From: Nostoc sp. B(2019)
GTDB lineage: Bacteria > Cyanobacteriota > Cyanobacteriia > Cyanobacteriales > Nostocaceae
Assembly: GCF_010091925.1 (NCBI RefSeq)
Contig: NZ_WVID01000012.1
Location: forward strand, 186,001 to 250,000
Length of the DNA stretch: 64,000 bases
Direction of reading: 5' to 3'
Below, piece after piece: positions 1 through 8,918 of the stretch (within the stretch, counting starts at the first letter, position 1; every line of letters begins with the position of its first letter). A program made the translations under genes and the position numbers. The notes beneath the pieces are model-generated. The model saw only the letters and a list, made by a program, of their open reading frames with translations. It searched no databases and was not told the origin of the DNA.

Positions 1-103
1 CTTGCCAAGGTGACTGAGGGGATTTTTGATCTAAATGTTAGGGCGTGACGGCTAATATGCACTTGCACTAATGCCAAGGCTATTCTTGTCTGTACATAAA
101 ATA

Positions 104-133
104 ATGCCATCACTTTTTAGTTAATGGCATTGC
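104..133 (-). terminator. Hairpin downstream of PEP-CTERM gene
   Basis: Complementary arms AATGCCAT and ATGGCATT surround a short A/T loop, about 145 bp past the stop of the minus-strand PEP-CTERM gene. A closely similar hairpin lies near 1379-1408, downstream of the decayed paralogue, so gene and hairpin seem to have been copied together. Terminator function is inferred; no strong U-tract is visible. Confidence 0.4.
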
Positions 134-275
134 AATATTTTTATGAGTTATACCAATTCTTTGTAACGACTATTGCCGTTCCTCGCAATTAAAGGGACTA
201 AAGGGAGGTCAGATTTAGTACATCTTCATAGAGAAATGATTTTAGAACATTCTAGAACAGTGTACCAAAACAAAA

Positions 276-953
276 CTAAATTGATTGGGAACTTGTTTGC
301 TTTTTACGTTTTAGGTACAAACCTATAGCACCAGCAACTACTGTACCACCAAGGGTAAAAGGTTCGGGAACTGCATCGGGATATGGGTATGGGTAAAAGC
401 TTTGCGTTTGAGCAGCAATGCTTCCAGAGCCGTCTTCTCCAGAATAGTTGAGTACTGCAAACTGGTCTGTTTGTACAAGTTCTCTGTCTCCATTAGGAAA
501 TCCTATGGTCAGTAAATATGTTAAAGCAAAGGTAATTCCTTCTTGTGAGAAAGAATAATCAATTTGATCATAGAGCGGCCCCCACCAAGCGGTAGAGTTA
601 GGTACAGAATTAGATAAAGTCTCTAAAATAGTATTGGAAGAATTACGTAAATTTATATTCCATTTATTAACAAGTAAGGGAATTGCAAGATCTTCTCGCG
701 TTTGATCTAAATCCAATACGTACGTTCCATAAAAAGAACCACTAGCTAGATTTACAGGCAATCCTATTGCCTCTGGTGAAGCTTGAGAAACAAATTTGCC
801 AGAAACATTGAATGTTCTTAGTTGAACAGCTCTAACAGGCGCAGTTTCCAAAGCACTAAGTATAGTAACACTTAATGCTGCGGTGGCAGTAGCGTGAGAT
901 AACTTGCGCCAGAATTGTTTGGTTAACATTAGATTACGAAAGTACTTTTTCAA
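276..953 (-). CDS. PEP-CTERM sorting domain protein
   Basis: 225-residue predicted secreted protein. The N-terminus is basic and followed by a hydrophobic stretch (roughly residues 20-42), consistent with a signal peptide. The C-terminus carries a typical PEP-CTERM tail: VPEP at about residue 195, a short hydrophobic helix, then a basic KRKK cluster. In known systems an exosortase recognises this tail and the protein goes to the cell surface or matrix. The middle section resembles no enzyme I recognise. ATG at residue 9 is an alternative start. The C-terminal tail is nearly identical to the remnant at 1457-1726, which marks a paralogue. Confidence 0.8.
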   Translation of the reverse strand: MKKYFRNLMLTKQFWRKLSHATATAALSVTILSALETAPVRAVQLRTFNVSGKFVSQASPEAIGLPVNLASGSFYGTYVLDLDQTREDLAIPLLVNKWNINLRNSSNTILETLSNSVPNSTAWWGPLYDQIDYSFSQEGITFALTYLLTIGFPNGDRELVQTDQFAVLNYSGEDGSGSIAAQTQSFYPYPYPDAVPEPFTLGGTVVAGAIGLYLKRKKQTSSQSI

Positions 954-1456
954 GATAAATACTGTCAGTATCTACAACAAAAGGCAATAAAAAAAGTTGT
1001 TCTTTATGAAAAAATTAGATTGTTGCTTTGCAGGTAATTGTTGAAGAATATATTTGCAAAAACAGCTATATCAAGATTTTTTACTAAATTTATTAGTAAA
1101 ATCATAAATATTTGTAATGACAAAATAATAGGATAAATTTTATAATTACTGCTGGCTTGATTAGGTTTAATTTAATTTATAAATAAATATATAAAAATAA
1201 AAATTTATATGGAGTTTGATGAGCCTTTTAGATTGTTTTAACGTCGGCTTCAAGCGAGATATTGGTTAATGTTGCGATCGCAGACTTTTGTATACATTAT
1301 TTCCACAAAGTACACAAGTAGTAAGCTTAGCCTAACTTAATACTTGCGTGTTATTCATTTTTTAGCTTCTTACATAGACAATGCCATTATTTTTTAAGTA
1401 ATAGCATTGACATATATAGGATATTGAAAATCCTTAAGGTGTTTACTAGAACAAAA
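954..1456. other. AT-rich intergenic region
   Basis: About 500 bp between the PEP-CTERM gene and its decayed paralogue. It is strongly AT-rich and probably holds the promoter of the gene at 276-953. Near 1379-1408 arms CAATGCCATT and AATAGCATTG form a near-perfect hairpin downstream of the remnant. I see no coding sequence. Confidence 0.5.
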
Positions 1457-1726
1457 CTACACTGCTTGAGAAGCTTTACGCTTACGTCTCAGCCACCAAC
1501 CCATAGTACTAGCAACTACCGTACCACCAAGGGTGAAGGGTTCAGGAACAGGTTCGCTGGGAACGAATCTGCTGCTCACAAGTTCGTTGTAAACAGAAGT
1601 GACATAACCTTGTTGATCATAGCTCTCGAAATATCCATAAATGGGTACTCCCAAATCAGGATAATCTACCGGGATTCCTGTATTTGTTCTTGTGGAATCA
1701 ACGAATAGAGTAAAGCTTGTATTTTA
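1457..1726 (-). pseudogene. C-terminal remnant of a PEP-CTERM protein
   Basis: The readable frame ends with VPEPFTLGGTVVAS, a hydrophobic helix and RRKRK, a complete PEP-CTERM tail almost identical to that of the gene at 276-953. Upstream the same frame stays open (reading SFTLFVDSTRTNTGIPVDYP) past the apparent ATG at 1654 until an in-frame TAA near 1726. No plausible start or signal peptide precedes it. The N-terminal half is therefore missing. I interpret it as a truncated paralogue. A short functional gene is unlikely because the signal peptide needed for PEP-CTERM sorting is absent. Confidence 0.65.
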
Positions 1727-1848
1727 TTTGTTTGGATGCAATCCCGATTGGAGTAAAATGGCTGTTCACTACTGTGTAATAAGCTACAATCTCTTTTCTA
1801 GGGATAAACCTGGAAATTCCAGATGCACATTATAACTGGGACTGGCGC

Positions 1849-1895
1849 TAGAGGCGGGAGCCTCTAAATAAGTATTCCCAGCCGGAGACTGGGAA
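1849..1895. repeat. Dispersed double-hairpin repeat
   Basis: Two adjacent perfect hairpins: TAGAGGC-ggga-GCCTCTA (1849-1866) and TTCCCAG-ccggaga-CTGGGAA (1875-1895). Tandem GAGGC/CCCAG hairpins of this kind are a familiar dispersed repeat in Nostocales genomes. It lies in the gap between the PEP-CTERM remnant and grxD, and nothing else is visible in that gap. Confidence 0.6.
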
Positions 1896-2015
1896 CGAGA
1901 TAATATGCGGTGGGGAACATTGTTGTACCCCAATAAAAGAACTATAGTTTTACGCGATTGTAACTAGAACAAACAAAGTCGGTAGCATAAGCTCTAGTTT
2001 GCGACAAAAAGAGGT

Positions 2016-2339
2016 TTAGGAAGCTAGTGCTACTTCTACCAATTGCTGCAATTCGCCTTTTTGGTACAGTTCAATCAAGATATCTGAACCGCCAACGAAT
2101 TGACCATCAATATACACCTGGGGAATTGTCGGCCAGTTAGAATACTCTTTAATTCCCTGACGAATTTCAGAGTCGGAGAGAACGTCAACCGTCTCGAAGG
2201 GGACTCCCAAAGTATTGAGAATCTGCACAACATTGTTGGAGAATCCACATTGGGGCATCAACTTGTTTCCCTTCATGAAAACCATGATCTTATTTTGTTG
2301 TAACAAGTTGTCAATTTTGTCTTTGAGTTCTGGTGTCAT
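2016..2339 (-). CDS. grxD: Monothiol glutaredoxin, Grx4/GrxD family
   Basis: 107-residue monothiol glutaredoxin. The CGFS active site starts at Cys31, the single cysteine that with glutathione holds a bridging [2Fe-2S] cluster in this family. The thioredoxin-fold landmarks follow: TIPQVYIDG cis-proline loop, then GGSD at the glutathione site. Length is normal. The BolA-family gene lies about 96 bp upstream on the same strand, and the two products are known to form Fe-S-containing heterodimers, so the pair probably works in iron-sulfur or iron-status control. The start is ATG at 2339. Confidence 0.93.
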   Translation of the reverse strand: MTPELKDKIDNLLQQNKIMVFMKGNKLMPQCGFSNNVVQILNTLGVPFETVDVLSDSEIRQGIKEYSNWPTIPQVYIDGQFVGGSDILIELYQKGELQQLVEVALAS

Positions 2340-2435
2340 GATTTTTCTGTTTCCTATTCTGCATTGATAGAGTGAGGTAGAGCCACTGCGTTGCGGAGTG
2401 AGGAGTTAACAATTCATAACTCTTAACTCTTAATT

Positions 2436-2693
2436 TTACGAAGCGGCTGTTGCCTGCCAAGCTTCAGGTGTATACGTTTTTACTGCCAAAGCATGTATCG
2501 CTTCGGTTGACATAGCTTGTCCCAATGCACCATAAACTAACTGGTGCTGTTGCACTAGCCCCTTACCTGCAAAGTGCGATGAAACTACTGTCACCTGATA
2601 GTGGTCGCCGCCACCAGTCAAGTCTTGCACCTGAACCTGTGCGTCTGGCAGTTCCGCCTTGATCATTGCCTCAACCTGTTGCGGACTAATCAT
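2436..2693 (-). CDS. BolA family protein
   Basis: 85-residue BolA-like protein. It has the family layout: an N-terminal helix ([20 protein letters not shown]), a central beta hairpin with HYQVTVVS, and the signature [18 protein letters not shown] containing the conserved HQLVY helix and histidine. BolA proteins partner CGFS glutaredoxins and assist Fe-S cluster handling. The grxD gene follows directly on the same strand, which supports that role. The 96-bp gap contains a short dispersed repeat (gccactgcgttgcgg), so co-transcription is plausible but not certain. Confidence 0.9.
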   Translation of the reverse strand: MISPQQVEAMIKAELPDAQVQVQDLTGGGDHYQVTVVSSHFAGKGLVQQHQLVYGALGQAMSTEAIHALAVKTYTPEAWQATAAS

Positions 2694-2914
2694 CGCATTT
2701 CCTGAAAAAAACTTACTTTTCTATTATTAACAGATATAGAGCAGATACCTTTGCCAACTTCAGGTTTTGGCAAGGCTGAGGAGAAGTGCGCTTTTAACGC
2801 GTATATTTTGAGAACGCTGGGTTGACCTTGTGGGAGATAATCTCATCCTAGCATTGGGTTAGTCCAAAGCTACGTTTAGGAAGATGGGGGAGAGGAGAAA
2901 GAACCAACAGAAAT

Positions 2915-3529
2915 TTAATTTGCTTTTTTTGTTGGGGTTGAGGAAGATGAACTACCGCCTTGTCTGGGGTAGGGAGCATCAACAAAACCTAACTCCAATA
3001 GTTGTTGGTAGGCTTTTTTGCCTAAATCCCGTGTTGGGTTTTGACTCTTAACAATTTGAATTAGCAACGGTACGGCTAATTCCGGTTGATTTTGCGCCCG
3101 ATGTACCAATGCTAGTTGATAAGTGGCTTCATCTCGCTTTTGGGCGGTTGACAGCGCCTTTTGACGTTGGGAATCGGAAACTCTATTGTCAATTCCAGAA
3201 AAGCTTGAGTTTAACTCTTGATAGAAATTAGATAGCTGATTATAAACTTGACGTGCTTCTTGGAGTTTCTTCGCAGCTAAGGGATAGTTTTGGGCAGAAA
3301 CAGCTTGTTCGGCATCTTTCATCAGGCGATCGCCTCCTTCGATGCTCAAAAGGCTGTTATTTTGGGTTATGGGACGGAGGTTATTGGGAGCGTTGGGGTC
3401 GATGGGTTGTGGTTGTCCAGTAGTGCCTGGTAGCTGTGATACCTGAGCATTGACAGGTGATATAAGGTTTAGGATTGCTATGACTGATAAGGCAGTGAAA
3501 CGCATTAAGGGAATGGCAGCAAAGTTCAT
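2915..3529 (-). CDS. Secreted helical protein of unknown function
   Basis: I place the start at the ATG at 3529, not at the upstream in-frame ATG at 3619, because the product then begins with a signal peptide (MNFAAIPLMRF, a hydrophobic core, cleavage near VNAQ). The mature protein of about 175 residues is largely helical and Gln/Ala-rich. A segment reading AEQAVSAQNYPLAAKKLQEA and a later ALVHRAQNQPELAVPLL resemble TPR-like repeats. The C-terminus is a low-complexity Ser/Lys tail. I do not recognise a specific family. The opposite-strand subtilase begins about 170 bp from this start. Confidence 0.7.
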   Translation of the reverse strand: MNFAAIPLMRFTALSVIAILNLISPVNAQVSQLPGTTGQPQPIDPNAPNNLRPITQNNSLLSIEGGDRLMKDAEQAVSAQNYPLAAKKLQEARQVYNQLSNFYQELNSSFSGIDNRVSDSQRQKALSTAQKRDEATYQLALVHRAQNQPELAVPLLIQIVKSQNPTRDLGKKAYQQLLELGFVDAPYPRQGGSSSSSTPTKKAN

Positions 3530-3702
3530 GGGGTCAATTAGTGTGACAACTATATAGAAAGCTATGGAAACTTCGGGTATCTTACCTCTGTTTTCGTCTT
3601 GAACAAAGCAAAGCCACATCCTAAGTTTCTTTGATTTAGACTGAAAATCGGTTTCATAGAGTTCCCATCGCCTGTGTATACTAATTAACTAAAATCCTCC
3701 CT

Positions 3703-5805
3703 ATGAGCGATCGCGTCAATTCCTCCGATTTTCCAACCATAGGTGTACCAGCAAGCAGCTTGGGAGTAGTTTTACAACGTGGTGGTGAAGAGTTGATTTT
3801 AGAAAAAGTCTTAGACCGCTTCACCGTCCGTCCGGCTACCGATTTTCCTCCCCAACAATTATCCCAGGTTAGTTGGGGTATTTGGCAGCGCAGTATTCCC
3901 CAAGCACGGCTAGAACTATTCACAGTTGCGCCAAATCAGTTAGAGGTGGCGATGTCCCAAGCACGCGCCGCCGAAAATGTTGTCTTTGCTAGTCATGTTT
4001 ACAAAATCAAGGATAATCCTGGAACTTTCGTTTATCTGAATGACCAAATTACAATTCAATTTGCCTCATCAGTGAACGCTGACAGCATTAATGTCATAGC
4101 TAGCACATTTAGCTTAGTCCAAGAAAAACCAATTCTTGGTCTTCCTAATGCTTTCGTGTTTCTCGTCAGCAAACAAGCCACAGAAAACCCGATCAAAATT
4201 ACCAACCAATTGCAAGGACTCCCAGAAGTTTTAGCCGCTGAGCCTAACATTTTGGTGCAAAGTGAAACCCATTACCAACCCCGCGATTCCCTCTATCCTC
4301 AGCAATGGTATCTCAACCACGGCGGCGGTAAACAGTTGGCAGCAGGTTCCCATATTTCTGTAGAAAAAGCTTGGGATATCACTCGCGGTATACGTTCTGT
4401 GATTGTGGCTGTGGTGGACGATTCTTTTGATTTGAACCATCCAGATTTTCAAGGTAATGGTAAAATAGTCGCCCCCAGAGACTTAAAAGAAAATGACTTT
4501 TTACCCTTACCTGATGAACAGGAAACTAGTCACGGTACAGCTTGTGCGGGAATAGCGCTTGCTGAAGAAAATGGTACAGGAATTGTAGGAGTTGCCCCTG
4601 GTTGTGCGCTGATGCCGATTCGTAGCACGGGGTTTTTAGATGATCAATCAGTTGAGGATATATTCAACTGGGCAATCGAAAAAGGAGCCAGTGTCATTTC
4701 TTGCAGTTGGGGAGCATCTGCTGTTTATTTTCCTCTGTCTTTGCGTCAACGTGCTGCTATCACCCGCGCTGCCACCAAAGGGCGCAATGGCAAAGGTTGT
4801 GTGGTTTTATTTGCTGCCGGAAATGCCAATCGTCCAGTTAACGGTACTGTGAATGAGCGGAATTGGCCAAAAAATATATTACAAGGCAATACAAACTGGT
4901 TAAGTGGTTTTACGGTACATCCAGATGTGATGGCTATTGCTGCTTCTACTAGCTTGAATAAAAAAGCTGCTTATAGCAATTGGGGAACTAATATTTCGGT
5001 ATGTGCCCCTAGTAACAATGCTCCACCAGGAATATCATTTCAGGAAACGGGTTTTGTTTACACACAACCTGCGATCGCCACTTCGCTTTCTGGATTGGGT
5101 GTGTTCACTACTGACCAACTGGGAGCCGCTGGCTACGATCCAAGTAACTTTACTGACAACTTTGGCGGTACTTCCAGTGCTACTCCTGTAGTAGCGGGCG
5201 TGGCAGCTTTGGTTTTGTCAGCAAACTCTGACTTAACCGCCCAGCAAGTTAAACGTATCCTCCAAGAAACCGCTGATAAAATTGTTGACCCTGACCCTGA
5301 CCCGCAACTGGGTTTGCGTGAAGGTACTTATGATGGTAACGGTCATTGCCAGTGGTTTGGTTATGGCAAAGTGAATGCAGCTAGGGCAGTACAAGCAGCG
5401 CAGCAGCAGCGTACAGCCGCATCAAATGCTAGCAAACAAGTACAGGGAGCCAATCTTAACCAAGTAGCGATTCCAGATAATGACCGACAGGGTGTAAAAA
5501 GTGCGATCGCAATTTCTGAAGCTGGCTCAGTTAGGGATATTCAGGTAAAAATTAACCTCACTCACGATTTTTTAGGCGATTTAGAAATTTATTTAATTGC
5601 CCCCAATAATGGGCGAGTCTTGTTACAAAGTCGTATTTTAGGACGCCGTACTAGTTTACAAACAACTTACACCGTGCGATCGCACCCAGCCCTCAAGCAG
5701 CTATTATCCCTACCAGCTAACGGAAGCTGGCAATTGTGGGTAATCGATTACATACCACAAGATGTCGGGAAACTCAATACTTGGGAATTAACTTTGGGCA
5801 TTTAG
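3703..5805 (+). CDS. prcA: Subtilisin-like (S8) protease with P-domain, PrcA-like
   Basis: 700-residue serine protease. The catalytic triad is visible: Asp239 in VVDDSFD, His277 in SHGTACAG and Ser491 in GGTSSATP; the oxyanion Asn lies in FAAGN near 374. Residues 1-200 form a long N-terminal region with no signal peptide, so the enzyme is probably cytoplasmic. Residues about 590-700 form a proprotein-convertase P-domain (HDFLGDLEIYLIAPNN, then NGSWQLWVID). This architecture matches the calcium-dependent protease PrcA of Anabaena, active around heterocyst differentiation. The function is well supported; the exact orthology is inferred. Confidence 0.85.
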   Translation: MSDRVNSSDFPTIGVPASSLGVVLQRGGEELILEKVLDRFTVRPATDFPPQQLSQVSWGIWQRSIPQARLELFTVAPNQLEVAMSQARAAENVVFASHVYKIKDNPGTFVYLNDQITIQFASSVNADSINVIASTFSLVQEKPILGLPNAFVFLVSKQATENPIKITNQLQGLPEVLAAEPNILVQSETHYQPRDSLYPQQWYLNHGGGKQLAAGSHISVEKAWDITRGIRSVIVAVVDDSFDLNHPDFQGNGKIVAPRDLKENDFLPLPDEQETSHGTACAGIALAEENGTGIVGVAPGCALMPIRSTGFLDDQSVEDIFNWAIEKGASVISCSWGASAVYFPLSLRQRAAITRAATKGRNGKGCVVLFAAGNANRPVNGTVNERNWPKNILQGNTNWLSGFTVHPDVMAIAASTSLNKKAAYSNWGTNISVCAPSNNAPPGISFQETGFVYTQPAIATSLSGLGVFTTDQLGAAGYDPSNFTDNFGGTSSATPVVAGVAALVLSANSDLTAQQVKRILQETADKIVDPDPDPQLGLREGTYDGNGHCQWFGYGKVNAARAVQAAQQQRTAASNASKQVQGANLNQVAIPDNDRQGVKSAIAISEAGSVRDIQVKINLTHDFLGDLEIYLIAPNNGRVLLQSRILGRRTSLQTTYTVRSHPALKQLLSLPANGSWQLWVIDYIPQDVGKLNTWELTLGI

Positions 5806-5838
5806 TCATTGGTCATTAGTCTTCTCTTACAAAGTTGA

Positions 5839-5879
5839 GGCAGTCCGTTGGCGGGGTTCCCCCGCTTAAAGGAACTGCC
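5839..5879. repeat. Nested palindromic repeat
   Basis: Outer arms GGCAGTCC and GGAACTGCC enclose an inner palindrome CGGGGTTCCCCCG. Relatives occur at 18546-18586 and in mosaic form around 46735-46880, and a coding version sits inside anmK near 53871-53915. It lies just past prcA and before the opposite-strand acyltransferase and could also end transcription. Confidence 0.6.
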
Positions 5880-5956
5880 GTCTGTTCGCCGGAAGTCGGC
5901 GCACCCTGCGGGATCTTGCTACAGACTTTGCGCTTTGTCCTTTGCTAATGACGCGC

Positions 5957-6727
5957 TCAGCACTCATTACTCAGCACTGTTTGATGACTGGTAATTTCTG
6001 ATTCTTGATGGCTTAATTGTTGCAACGCCTTTGCTAAATCAGCCGTGAGGTGTTTAGCATTTTGTTTGATAGAGCCATTGACGTAATCTGCTACTTCTAT
6101 TGCCGGGCCAATGTGAATGTTCACATTTGTACCCCAATTAGGACATGGTTGGCTGTAGTTGATACTGATAGGTATAATTTTTACTCCTAGTCCTGAGTAA
6201 CTAGACTCAGCACTTAAAGCAAGACGAGCAATTCCCGGCTTTAAAGGGTGAACTTTACCATCACGATAAATCCCGCCTTCTGGAAAAATCACTAAGGCTT
6301 TTTTCTGCTGAAGTAACTCAACTCCGTGTCGCAGGGTACGGATTGACGGGTGTTGAATATCTACAGGAAACCCCCCCAAGCGTCGGACAAACCAGCCTTG
6401 CAATCCTTGGCATTCAGTAATAGTCACCATGAACCGCAAGTCTTTTCCTGTCACACAATCAGCAGCAGCATAAGGTACAAGCAATGCATCCCAACGCGCT
6501 CGATGGGTAGGAGCAAGAATAACAGGGCCAGTTGTGGGAATATTTTTTCGTCCGGTTATGCTAATCCGGCCAAAGAATAATGGTAGTAGGCAGTGACGCC
6601 CCAATAAATACGCCAAAGGACTTAACCAAGGAGAAACCCTTGAGGTAGTAGGAGCCACCTGAGAATTTTCTGGAGTCTTCGCTGGTGTGTACTGACAAAT
6701 ATCGGATGAAGAGTGAAATTCCATCAT
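5957..6727 (-). CDS. 1-acyl-sn-glycerol-3-phosphate acyltransferase family protein
   Basis: 256-residue PlsC-type acyltransferase. The HX4D motif is His75-RARW-Asp80. The second conserved block is FPEGGIYRDGKVHPLKPGIA, which binds the glycerol phosphate in this family. A glycine-rich segment (FFGRISITGRKNIPTTGPVI) precedes the HX4D box as usual. It probably transfers an acyl chain to lysophosphatidate or a related lysolipid at the membrane. The N-terminal 35 residues are polar and poorly conserved, so the start could lie somewhat downstream of 6727. Confidence 0.82.
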   Translation of the reverse strand: MMEFHSSSDICQYTPAKTPENSQVAPTTSRVSPWLSPLAYLLGRHCLLPLFFGRISITGRKNIPTTGPVILAPTHRARWDALLVPYAAADCVTGKDLRFMVTITECQGLQGWFVRRLGGFPVDIQHPSIRTLRHGVELLQQKKALVIFPEGGIYRDGKVHPLKPGIARLALSAESSYSGLGVKIIPISINYSQPCPNWGTNVNIHIGPAIEVADYVNGSIKQNAKHLTADLAKALQQLSHQESEITSHQTVLSNEC

Positions 6728-6838
6728 GACGGTGGCAGCTGATTGACGGGTAAGATTTAACGAAAAGCCTGATTAGTTACACCGTAGATTTTCTTGCATG
6801 AATTGTGTCGTACCAGCTGGACAGTTTTACCTCTGTCC

Positions 6839-7324
6839 TTAATTTTTTTTATGCCTCCTAGTAGCAAACCAGGCTTGCAATTGCTGACGACAGGCTGACT
6901 CTAGAATGCCTCCAATTACCTGTAGGCGGTGATTAGAAGCGGCGCTGTCAGGAATATTAGTAACTGTACGAATTGAACCAGTTTTTGGATCGTCCACTCC
7001 ATATACAAGCAATCCCAGACGCGCCTGTACAATAGCGCCTGCACACATTGGGCAAGGTTCTAGAGTTACGTAGAGGGTGCATTCATTAAGACGCCAATTT
7101 TGTAAAGTTGTAGCAGCTGTCTTAATAGCAAGAATTTCGGCATGAGCCGTGGGGTCTTTGTCGCGTTCTTTTCTATTTTCTCCTTCAGCAAGCAAATATC
7201 CAGTTGAATTAATAATAACAGCACCAACAGGAACTTCACCCGCATCACCTGCTGTTTGTGCCAATTCTAGGGCGCGGCTCATCCATTTTTTATGTATAAG
7301 ATATTCTGTGTATTCAGTTAACAT
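6839..7324 (-). CDS. tadA: tRNA-specific adenosine deaminase TadA
   Basis: 161-residue zinc-dependent deaminase. The zinc and catalytic motifs are HAE (His61-Ala-Glu63) and PCPMC (Cys91 and Cys94). The spacing and flanking sequence (TLEPCPMCAGAIVQARLGLLVYG) are those of TadA, which converts A34 to inosine in tRNA-Arg(ACG), an essential activity. The C-terminal helix ending RRHKK is also typical. ATG at residue 15 (MSRALELA) would give a product closer to the usual family start, so the exact initiation site is uncertain. The neighbours are unrelated in function. Confidence 0.9.
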   Translation of the reverse strand: MLTEYTEYLIHKKWMSRALELAQTAGDAGEVPVGAVIINSTGYLLAEGENRKERDKDPTAHAEILAIKTAATTLQNWRLNECTLYVTLEPCPMCAGAIVQARLGLLVYGVDDPKTGSIRTVTNIPDSAASNHRLQVIGGILESACRQQLQAWFATRRHKKN

Positions 7325-7520
7325 ATTTTTATAGCTATCGGATGAGTAAAATACACTGACAAAAGAGATAGGAGTAGAGACGCGATTAATTGCGTCTGTT
7401 AGGAGTTAAAGATATTCTGAATCTCTGAGTTGTATTTGAATTCTGACTTTGCGAGAGTGTATCGCAGTCAATTGAGAACTGCGATAAATTTAAGGTCAAA
7501 CTGAATTTTGGCAACCAAAT

Positions 7521-7551
7521 AGCCCGCAGACTAAAAATCGAGTCTGGGGCT
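7521..7551 (-). terminator. Hairpin downstream of grxC
   Basis: Arms AGCCCGCAGACT and AGTCTGGGGCT pair with one bulge around an A-rich loop, about 35 bp past the grxC stop on the minus strand. Placement suggests termination of the grxC transcript. Confidence 0.45.
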
Positions 7552-7585
7552 AACATCACCAAGCCTGCAAAAGTGAGCTAATTCT

Positions 7586-7900
7586 TTAAATAACGGCTTG
7601 AGCTAACATGGGGTCGAGTTGTCCTTGTGTATCTAACTGATAGAGGTCATCACAGCCACCAATGTGCTGCTGATTGATGAAAATCTGTGGCACAGTACGG
7701 CGTCCGTTAGCACGTTCTGCCATTTTAGCTCTGGCTGCTTCGTCGCCGTCAATTTTGTATTCGGTGAAGTTTACACCTTTCCACCACAGCAGTAGCTTAG
7801 CGCGGATGCAATAAGGACAGGTTTGCCAAGTATAAATTTCTACGTTAGCTTTAACGCGCTCTGGATGCCGATTTAGGAGGGGATTAAGAAAGTCCAGCAT
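7586..7900 (-). CDS. grxC: Glutaredoxin 3 (dithiol)
   Basis: 104-residue dithiol glutaredoxin. The active site is Cys28-Pro-Tyr-Cys31 in TWQTCPYCIRAK. TVPQIFINQQHIGGCDD supplies the cis-proline loop and the GG-C/D glutathione-binding turn. It reduces disulfides and glutathionylated proteins using glutathione. An N-terminal extension of about 18 residues precedes the domain, so a later start is possible. It belongs to a different glutaredoxin class from the CGFS protein at 2016-2339. Confidence 0.92.
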   Translation of the reverse strand: MLDFLNPLLNRHPERVKANVEIYTWQTCPYCIRAKLLLWWKGVNFTEYKIDGDEAARAKMAERANGRRTVPQIFINQQHIGGCDDLYQLDTQGQLDPMLAQAVI

Positions 7901-7956
7901 ATTTATTCTTAAAAGAGATTTTAACTATCTCTAGCCTAGATCATTGCTGGCGTTGG

Positions 7957-8529
7957 TTAGCGCATTGGGGCTGGAACCCACTTACCAAAACTCTCTAGAT
8001 GATTCCAGTAAGCCAAATATCCAGTGAATGCCCAAATCAGAGCGGCTACTATCAGCACAGCTGCACCAATTAGCCGCCAAGTTCGGTTCGTTTTCCAATA
8101 GAGAGTTGGTGCAGCACAGACACCACCTAACCCAGTGAGAATAAAACCGATTCCTGACAAAAGTGGTTGCCTTGTTAAGTTCAAGTTGATGATGCGTATA
8201 CCTAACACGATCGCAACCAGACCAGCAAAAAAGGCGTAAATTGCTATTGTCAGCAAATCCCAACTTTGGGAGAGGGCGATCGCTGCTGCAACAAATAAAA
8301 CCCCAAATAGAACACTGGTTTCACCGAAAGTAATATTAAAGCTACCAGTAACAGGCCAGGTGAAGATCATGTGCAAACCAGTTGTTAATGCGATCGCACC
8401 TGTTATCCCAAATCCAGGAATCCATTGTTTTTGATGAGGGCTATCTATTCCACGATTCACATAGTCAGCCAGTAAAACTAACCCGGCTACCATATTGATC
8501 AACATTAGTGTGATGTAGTCAATAAACAT
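7957..8529 (-). CDS. DUF981 family membrane protein
   Basis: 190-residue integral membrane protein with about six predicted transmembrane helices starting from residue 5. The sequence (LADYVNRGIDSPHQKQWIPGFG near the start, GFILTGLGGVCAAPTLYW in the C-terminal half) fits the DUF981 family, for which no biochemical role is established. It ends about 56 bp before grxC on the same strand and could be co-transcribed with it. Function unknown. Confidence 0.75.
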   Translation of the reverse strand: MFIDYITLMLINMVAGLVLLADYVNRGIDSPHQKQWIPGFGITGAIALTTGLHMIFTWPVTGSFNITFGETSVLFGVLFVAAAIALSQSWDLLTIAIYAFFAGLVAIVLGIRIINLNLTRQPLLSGIGFILTGLGGVCAAPTLYWKTNRTWRLIGAAVLIVAALIWAFTGYLAYWNHLESFGKWVPAPMR

Positions 8530-8918
8530 GATTAACCTCTTGATATCGTTACTAGGTTGGTCTAATGTTTTGACTGAACTTACCAGCTTTCTTTGCTCTA
8601 TTATTTATAACCACAGATAAACTTAATGCTAAAGGAAAGTGATGTTTTTAACCAAAACAATGCTACTCGCTAAATATATTCATCACTCAGCACTCTTCAC
8701 GGGCTAAACGCCCCGCTACCGCACTTCAGCACTCAGCACTGACCATGCTATATGCTGGAATAAGATGAGCGGAAATAATGAAGTCGCAACTGGCACTTTT
8801 TTAACCAGTTAGCAGTAAAACTTAACTTTCCTCCACGTGTATCCGCCCTTTGGTAGACTTGAAAACTGAAATAGCCAGATAAAAAGACGCGAAGACAAGC
8901 AGTTAAGGGGGCAGACCT
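8530..8918. other. Intergenic region upstream of glpX
   Basis: This 389-bp gap lies between two divergent genes and probably holds both promoters. Around 8690-8755 there is a dispersed repeat with several CAGCACTCA-type units. A purine-rich AAGGGG at 8905-8910 is the likely ribosome-binding site of glpX. I see no coding sequence. Confidence 0.45.

Noticed and set aside
6350-6580. Antisense open frame within the acyltransferase gene
   Set aside because: The minus strand carries clear HX4D and FPEGG motifs in a complete gene; the opposite frame is a shadow.
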